DNA of 15,228 nt, from contig CAMJQX010000015.1 in NCBI GenBank assembly GCA_946408145.1, positions 1 through 15,228 on the forward strand, given 5' to 3'. The notes under the pieces were generated by a model. That model saw nothing but the letters and a program-made list of their open reading frames with translations, had not been told where the DNA came from and ran no database searches. Source of the stretch: an uncultured Clostridia bacterium. Its GTDB lineage: Bacteria > Bacillota_A > Clostridia > Oscillospirales > Oscillospiraceae. Shown piece by piece: positions 11,740 to 15,228 of the stretch. The position numbers and the translations under genes were made by a program. How positions within the stretch are numbered: the stretch's first letter is position 1; each line of letters opens with the position of its first letter.

Positions 11740-14700
11740 ATGAAAAAACACAGCTTTTTCACGGCATTCCTCGCCTGTCTGATCTCCCTCGTGCTTCTGG
11801 TCGGCATGCTCAGCGGCACCGCCCTCGCGGAGAGCTATACCGCCTCGACGATGCGCCTGCTCCACTATGAAGGGACGGTGGAGATCCAGGACGCCGCGGG
11901 CGGCGCCCGCGCGGTCATGACCGACGCCCGCTTCGACAGCGGCGAGACCATGAAGACGGCAGAGGCAAGCTCCGCCTCCGTGGGGCTGGACGACGGCCGC
12001 ATCGTCACGCTGGATGAGAAAACCGGCGTGGCATTCGAAAAGCAGGCCGGCTCTGTCTCGATGACGCTCACCGAGGGCAGGCTCTTCCTGGACGTGAGCG
12101 AAAAGCTCGGCGCGGATGAGACCATGGACATCAAGACCTCCACCATGATCGTCGGTATTCGCGGCACCATCGTGTATGTCTCCAGCGAGCCTGTCGCCGA
12201 TGTGGAAGCGGTCGGCCTGGAGACGGTGGATCTGGAAGGGCTCTCCCCCGAGAAAGGCAGCATTGTCGCGATCTCCCAGGTCGGCGTGCTGGAGGGCAGC
12301 GCGCAGATCACCTATCTCGACGACGCGGGCCGGGAGCAGTCTCTCGCCGTCGACGCGGGGCAGAAAGCCACGGTTCCGGAATACAGCGAGGATGCCGAGG
12401 GGATCCCGGAGCCCGCGGTCGCCGCTCTTACGCCCGAGGATATTCAGGGCTTTGTGCGCGATCAGGTCGTGAGCGATCCCTCTGTCCATGAGCGTGTCAA
12501 TCGGGCCTGTCCCGGTCTGATCGACGGCCCCGCCCACGACTACCCTGCAGACGGCGACTGGACCTGGGACGACCCCGTTGCCCTGATCGCGCAGAGCGCG
12601 AGCAAATACTTTGACGGGCAGCCTCTGATGCGCAGCACGGACGTTCTGATCAGCGGGCTTCCCGAAGTCTTTCGTGTGAGGGCCGAAGCCGGCGGCAGCC
12701 TGACGGACGCGGGCGAGTGCGAGAATCCCATCTCCTTCTACGCCATTTACAACGACCGCGGAGAGGACGTCACCAGCCACTTTACGAACGTGGAGAAGGT
12801 CAGCGGCACCCTCCTGGTAGTGCCCGCCCCGCTCACCATCCACACCGGCAGCGCCGCAAAGGCCTATGACGGCTGGCCCCTGACGAACCCGGAGGCCTAT
12901 GTTACCTTCTACAGGGGCGCCGAAAAGCGGGAGCAGCCCTGGCGCAATACCGCCTGGGTCGTCACGGAAGCGGCCGGGAGCGCGGTATATGACTGCCAGA
13001 CCCTGTACGGGCTCTGCGGCGTCATCTGGGTGAACGCCGCCAACCCGCTCACCGGCGAGAGGCGGGAGCTCCAGCTCTGCGCCGGACAGAAGCTGTCGAT
13101 CTTCCTCTCCGATCTGGACGGTGAACAGAGCATCGAGCTGAAGATCGAGGATCTGCGCGAAGACGAGCTCCCCGAGGAGCTGCTGCGGATCTACGGGGAC
13201 AACCCTGCCCTCCTGCAGCAGGCCTGCAAGGACGCCGGCTGGGACATCAGGCTTATCCAGAAGCTCATCGCGGAGCTTCCGGAGCCCGCCTCGGAGGATC
13301 CCACCGTCGTGGAGGTCGGCCTGAAGATCACGGAGGAGGATTCCGACCGCCTGATGCGGGATCTCAGCAACGTGAAGATCACCATTGACACGGAGATCAC
13401 CGATTACAACAACCGGGCCCTCGGAAGCGAGGAGGCGCATTACAGCTGCCCCGCCGTGGACGAGTCGATCCGAGTGACGGCCACCGGCAGCCAGACCAAT
13501 GTCGGAAGCAGCATCAATACCTATGTCATCAACTGGGGAAGCGCGAACAGGAACAACTATGAGGTCGTGGAAGATCTGGGTACGCTGACGGTGTACCGCG
13601 CCGCCCTCACGGTCACGACCGGCTCCGCCGAAAAGGAATATGACGGCAAGCCGCTGACGAACTCCTCCGCGAGCCTCTCCGGTCTCGTCAACGGGGAGAG
13701 CGCCACGGTGACGGCGACCGGTTCCATCACGGATCCGGGTTCGACGCGCAACACCTATTCCATCAGCTGGGGCAGCGCCAACCCCGCAAACTATGCGATC
13801 AATGAGAATCTCGGCACTCTGACGGTGAAGGAGCAGAAGAGCACGGTCACGGTCACGCTGACGGCCGCCTCCGCGGAGAAGACCTATGACGGCACGCCTC
13901 TGACGGCCGACTCCGTCACGGCCGAAGGCCTGCCTTCCGGCTACAAGGTCAGAGCCGTCGTATCCGGCAGCCAGACGGACGCCGGCAGCAGCGAAAACAG
14001 CATCACTTCGTACACGATCCTTGACGAGAACGGCAATGATGTGACCGGAACAATCACGACGGTCACCACGCGCAACGGCACTCTCACGGTAAATCCGCTT
14101 CCGGTGGAGTTTGATTTCGGTTTCCACGGGGAAAGCATCATCGACCCGGATACCGGAGAGGCGACCGGAGAGGAAGGCGCGGTTGAAACATACAATGGCG
14201 ACATCTATTATCCCGAATGGATCGAGGCGTCCATTGACGGCGCGGAGGAAAAAACGGATCCCACCCTATGGGTTCCGGACGAGGAGATAGAAAGCGATTA
14301 CTTCTTCATCTTCGAACTCCCCGGCGACGCAGAGCTCGTTCTGAGTGGGGACGGATACTCAGACGCAGGCTCCTGGACCTTCGATCCGGAACCCAGATTC
14401 CGCGAGGGGAACGAGGACAACTACGATATCACATATGTCTACAACAGCCTTGAGATCCAGCCCGCTGAGCTGACGATCACGGCGAGCGCCTCCAAGGAGT
14501 TCGACGGCGAACCTCTGGACGGCGCCGAGGCCGTCGAGATCGAAGGACTGGTCGGCTACGACGAGATCATCGTCACAGCCACCGGCACGATCACGGATGC
14601 GGGAACCGCGGACAATCCGTATACGATCGATTGGGGCGATACCAGGAGCGAGAATTACACGGTCAATGCGGAGCCCGGCGTGCTGGAAGTGACGCCGAAA

Positions 14701-15228
14701 GCGGTCACGATCGAAACCGGCTCCAGCGAGAGGGTATACAACGGCGCTCCTCTGGTCAATCAGAGCGTTAACGCCGGCGTCTGGGTAGAAGGCTACGCGC
14801 CCGTCGTTTACGCGACCGGAACGATCACCGACGCCGGAAGCACGCCCAACACCTACAGCATCGACTGGGGCGACATCAACCCGGACAACTACGAGATCAC
14901 GGAAGAACTGGGCACGCTGACCGTGCAGCAGGTCGAGCTCGTCCTGATCTCGGACGACGTCATTACCGCCGCGACCGACGATGTTTATATTGAAAGCTAC
15001 GGTCTGAAGGTAGAGGTAAAGAACGCCGATGCCTCCACATATGAGCTGATCGAAACCGGCGACAATGCCTGGCGGATCGACTGGGTCTGGGGCGATCGGA
15101 TCAACGTCGGAAAAACGCTGATCAAAGACGAAACCAGCTATTCCATCGTCCCGCAATACGATTTTGAAATCGGAGACAGCGGCAACTACAACATCGAAAC
15201 CCAGAGCCAGGACGGCGAATTCCTGACC
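11740..15228 (+). CDS. Large secreted FecR-domain protein with MBG-like repeats (runs off the right edge)
   Basis: The frame is open from ATG 11740 to the last base (1163 codons, no stop), so the C-terminus and any cell-wall anchor are missing. MKKHSFFTAF and a long hydrophobic core ending ALA at residues 28-30 form a signal peptide. Residues 46-150 resemble a FecR domain, ending in STMIVGIRGTIVYV (134-147), the conserved V-x-G-x-R-G-T strand. From about 285 on, the protein consists of MBG/Ig-like beta repeats with the signature YDGxPLT...ATGxxTDxGS...YxIxWG...NYxxxxxLGTLTV. A non-repeat insert (about 428-545) carries an acidic helical stretch rich in E, L and D. Related clostridial proteins are surface or secreted; adhesion or envelope role is an inference. 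The AAAGGAGG site and ATG 11740 fix the start. Confidence 0.9.
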   Translation, partial: MKKHSFFTAFLACLISLVLLVGMLSGTALAESYTASTMRLLHYEGTVEIQDAAGGARAVMTDARFDSGETMKTAEASSASVGLDDGRIVTLDEKTGVAFEKQAGSVSMTLTEGRLFLDVSEKLGADETMDIKTSTMIVGIRGTIVYVSSEPVADVEAVGLETVDLEGLSPEKGSIVAISQVGVLEGSAQITYLDDAGREQSLAVDAGQKATVPEYSEDAEGIPEPAVAALTPEDIQGFVRDQVVSDPSVHERVNRACPGLIDGPAHDYPADGDWTWDDPVALIAQSASKYFDGQPLMRSTDVLISGLPEVFRVRAEAGGSLTDAGECENPISFYAIYNDRGEDVTSHFTNVEKVSGTLLVVPAPLTIHTGSAAKAYDGWPLTNPEAYVTFYRGAEKREQPWRNTAWVVTEAAGSAVYDCQTLYGLCGVIWVNAANPLTGERRELQLCAGQKLSIFLSDLDGEQSIELKIEDLREDELPEELLRIYGDNPALLQQACKDAGWDIRLIQKLIAELPEPASEDPTVVEVGLKITEEDSDRLMRDLSNVKITIDTEITDYNNRALGSEEAHYSCPAVDESIRVTATGSQTNVGSSINTYVINWGSANRNNYEVVEDLGTLTVYRAALTVTTGSAEKEYDGKPLTNSSASLSGLVNGESATVTATGSITDPGSTRNTYSISWGSANPANYAINENLGTLTVKEQKSTVTVTLTAASAEKTYDGTPLTADSVTAEGLPSGYKVRAVVSGSQTDAGSSENSITSYTILDENGNDVTGTITTVTTRNGTLTVNPLPVEFDFGFHGESIIDPDTGEATGEEGAVETYNGDIYYPEWIEASIDGAEEKTDPTLWVPDEEIESDYFFIFELPGDAELVLSGDGYSDAGSWTFDPEPRFREGNEDNYDITYVYNSLEIQPAELTITASASKEFDGEPLDGAEAVEIEGLVGYDEIIVTATGTITDAGTADNPYTIDWGDTRSENYTVNAEPGVLEVTPKAVTIETGSSERVYNGAPLVNQSVNAGVWVEGYAPVVYATGTITDAGSTPNTYSIDWGDINPDNYEITEELGTLTVQQVELVLISDDVITAATDDVYIESYGLKVEVKNADASTYELIETGDNAWRIDWVWGDRINVGKTLIKDETSYSIVPQYDFEIGDSGNYNIETQSQDGEFLT
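12592..14934 (+). repeat. Array of about eight MBG-like repeat units
   Basis: Units within the FecR/MBG protein begin near SKYFDGQPL (12601), AKAYDGWPL (12859), a degenerate unit ending LGTLTV (13384-13596), AEKEYDGKPLT (13597-13836), AEKTYDGTPLT (13840-14100), a divergent unit with VETYNGDIYYP (14101-14463), SKEFDGEPL (14464-14700) and SERVYNGAPL (14701-14934). The well-formed ones are about 78-80 residues. They are similar at protein but less so at DNA level, so recent duplication is not evident. Further units may lie beyond the window. Confidence 0.75.

Noticed and set aside
11722..14127. 801-codon minus-strand open frame opposite the FecR/MBG gene, and a similar one at 14359-15156
   Set aside because: Both mirror the codon pattern of the plus-strand gene, which has signal peptide, ribosome binding site and repeat domains; the antisense products have no signature.
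12592..14934. Repeated motif blocks considered as a CRISPR array or minisatellite
   Set aside because: Similarity is at the protein level with drifting DNA and constant frame, matching extracellular repeat domains; no identical direct repeats with unique spacers.

Overview
The window looks like chromosomal DNA of a GC-rich, low-oxygen Bacillota (Clostridia; an Oscillospiraceae- or Lachnospiraceae-like gut bacterium is my best guess). The reasons are AAGGAG-type ribosome binding sites, TTGACA/TATAAT-like promoters, a clostridial-looking HU protein, an iron-sulfur/flavin ene-reductase, a GH29 fucosidase, and a surface protein built from FecR and MBG-like modules. The taxon is inferred from protein style only. 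I see no tRNA, rRNA, CRISPR array, insertion sequence or phage gene.

Region 1 (118-3847, all minus strand) is a tightly packed run of six small housekeeping or accessory genes. In transcription order they are a small HExxH zincin-like protein, a soluble YdcF/DUF218 protein, a serine alpha/beta hydrolase, a LURP-one/YxjI protein, a flavin reductase-like protein and an MmcQ/YjbR protein. Gaps are 17-116 bp. The largest gap carries a 42-bp intercistronic inverted repeat, and a 15-bp-stem hairpin directly follows the last stop codon.

Region 2 (about 3997-5690) starts with a divergent intergenic region. A clear plus-strand promoter and a G-rich ribosome binding site drive a cytoplasmic GH29 fucosidase-like gene. 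That gene ends at a strong hairpin shared with the convergent gene.

Region 3 (5724-11245, minus strand) reads, in transcription order: HU with its own promoter and a UUCG-loop terminator; a MoxR-type AAA+ ATPase and a VWA/MIDAS protein forming a two-gene chaperone-like operon; then a Tat-exported two-flavin, Fe-S ene-reductase with its own promoter. The ATPase operon's promoter has a 19-bp spacer containing an inverted repeat, the architecture of MerR-regulated promoters. A possible 39-codon leaderless ORF lies in its leader. Between HU and the next gene I see what looks like the decayed start of a cyclase (kynurenine formamidase-like) gene.

Region 4 (11740 to the right edge, plus strand) is one very large secreted protein gene, open for 1163 codons without a stop at the window end. 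It has a signal peptide, a FecR domain and about eight MBG/Ig-like repeats. It covers nearly a quarter of the window. All identities come from reading motifs; none was confirmed by a database search.
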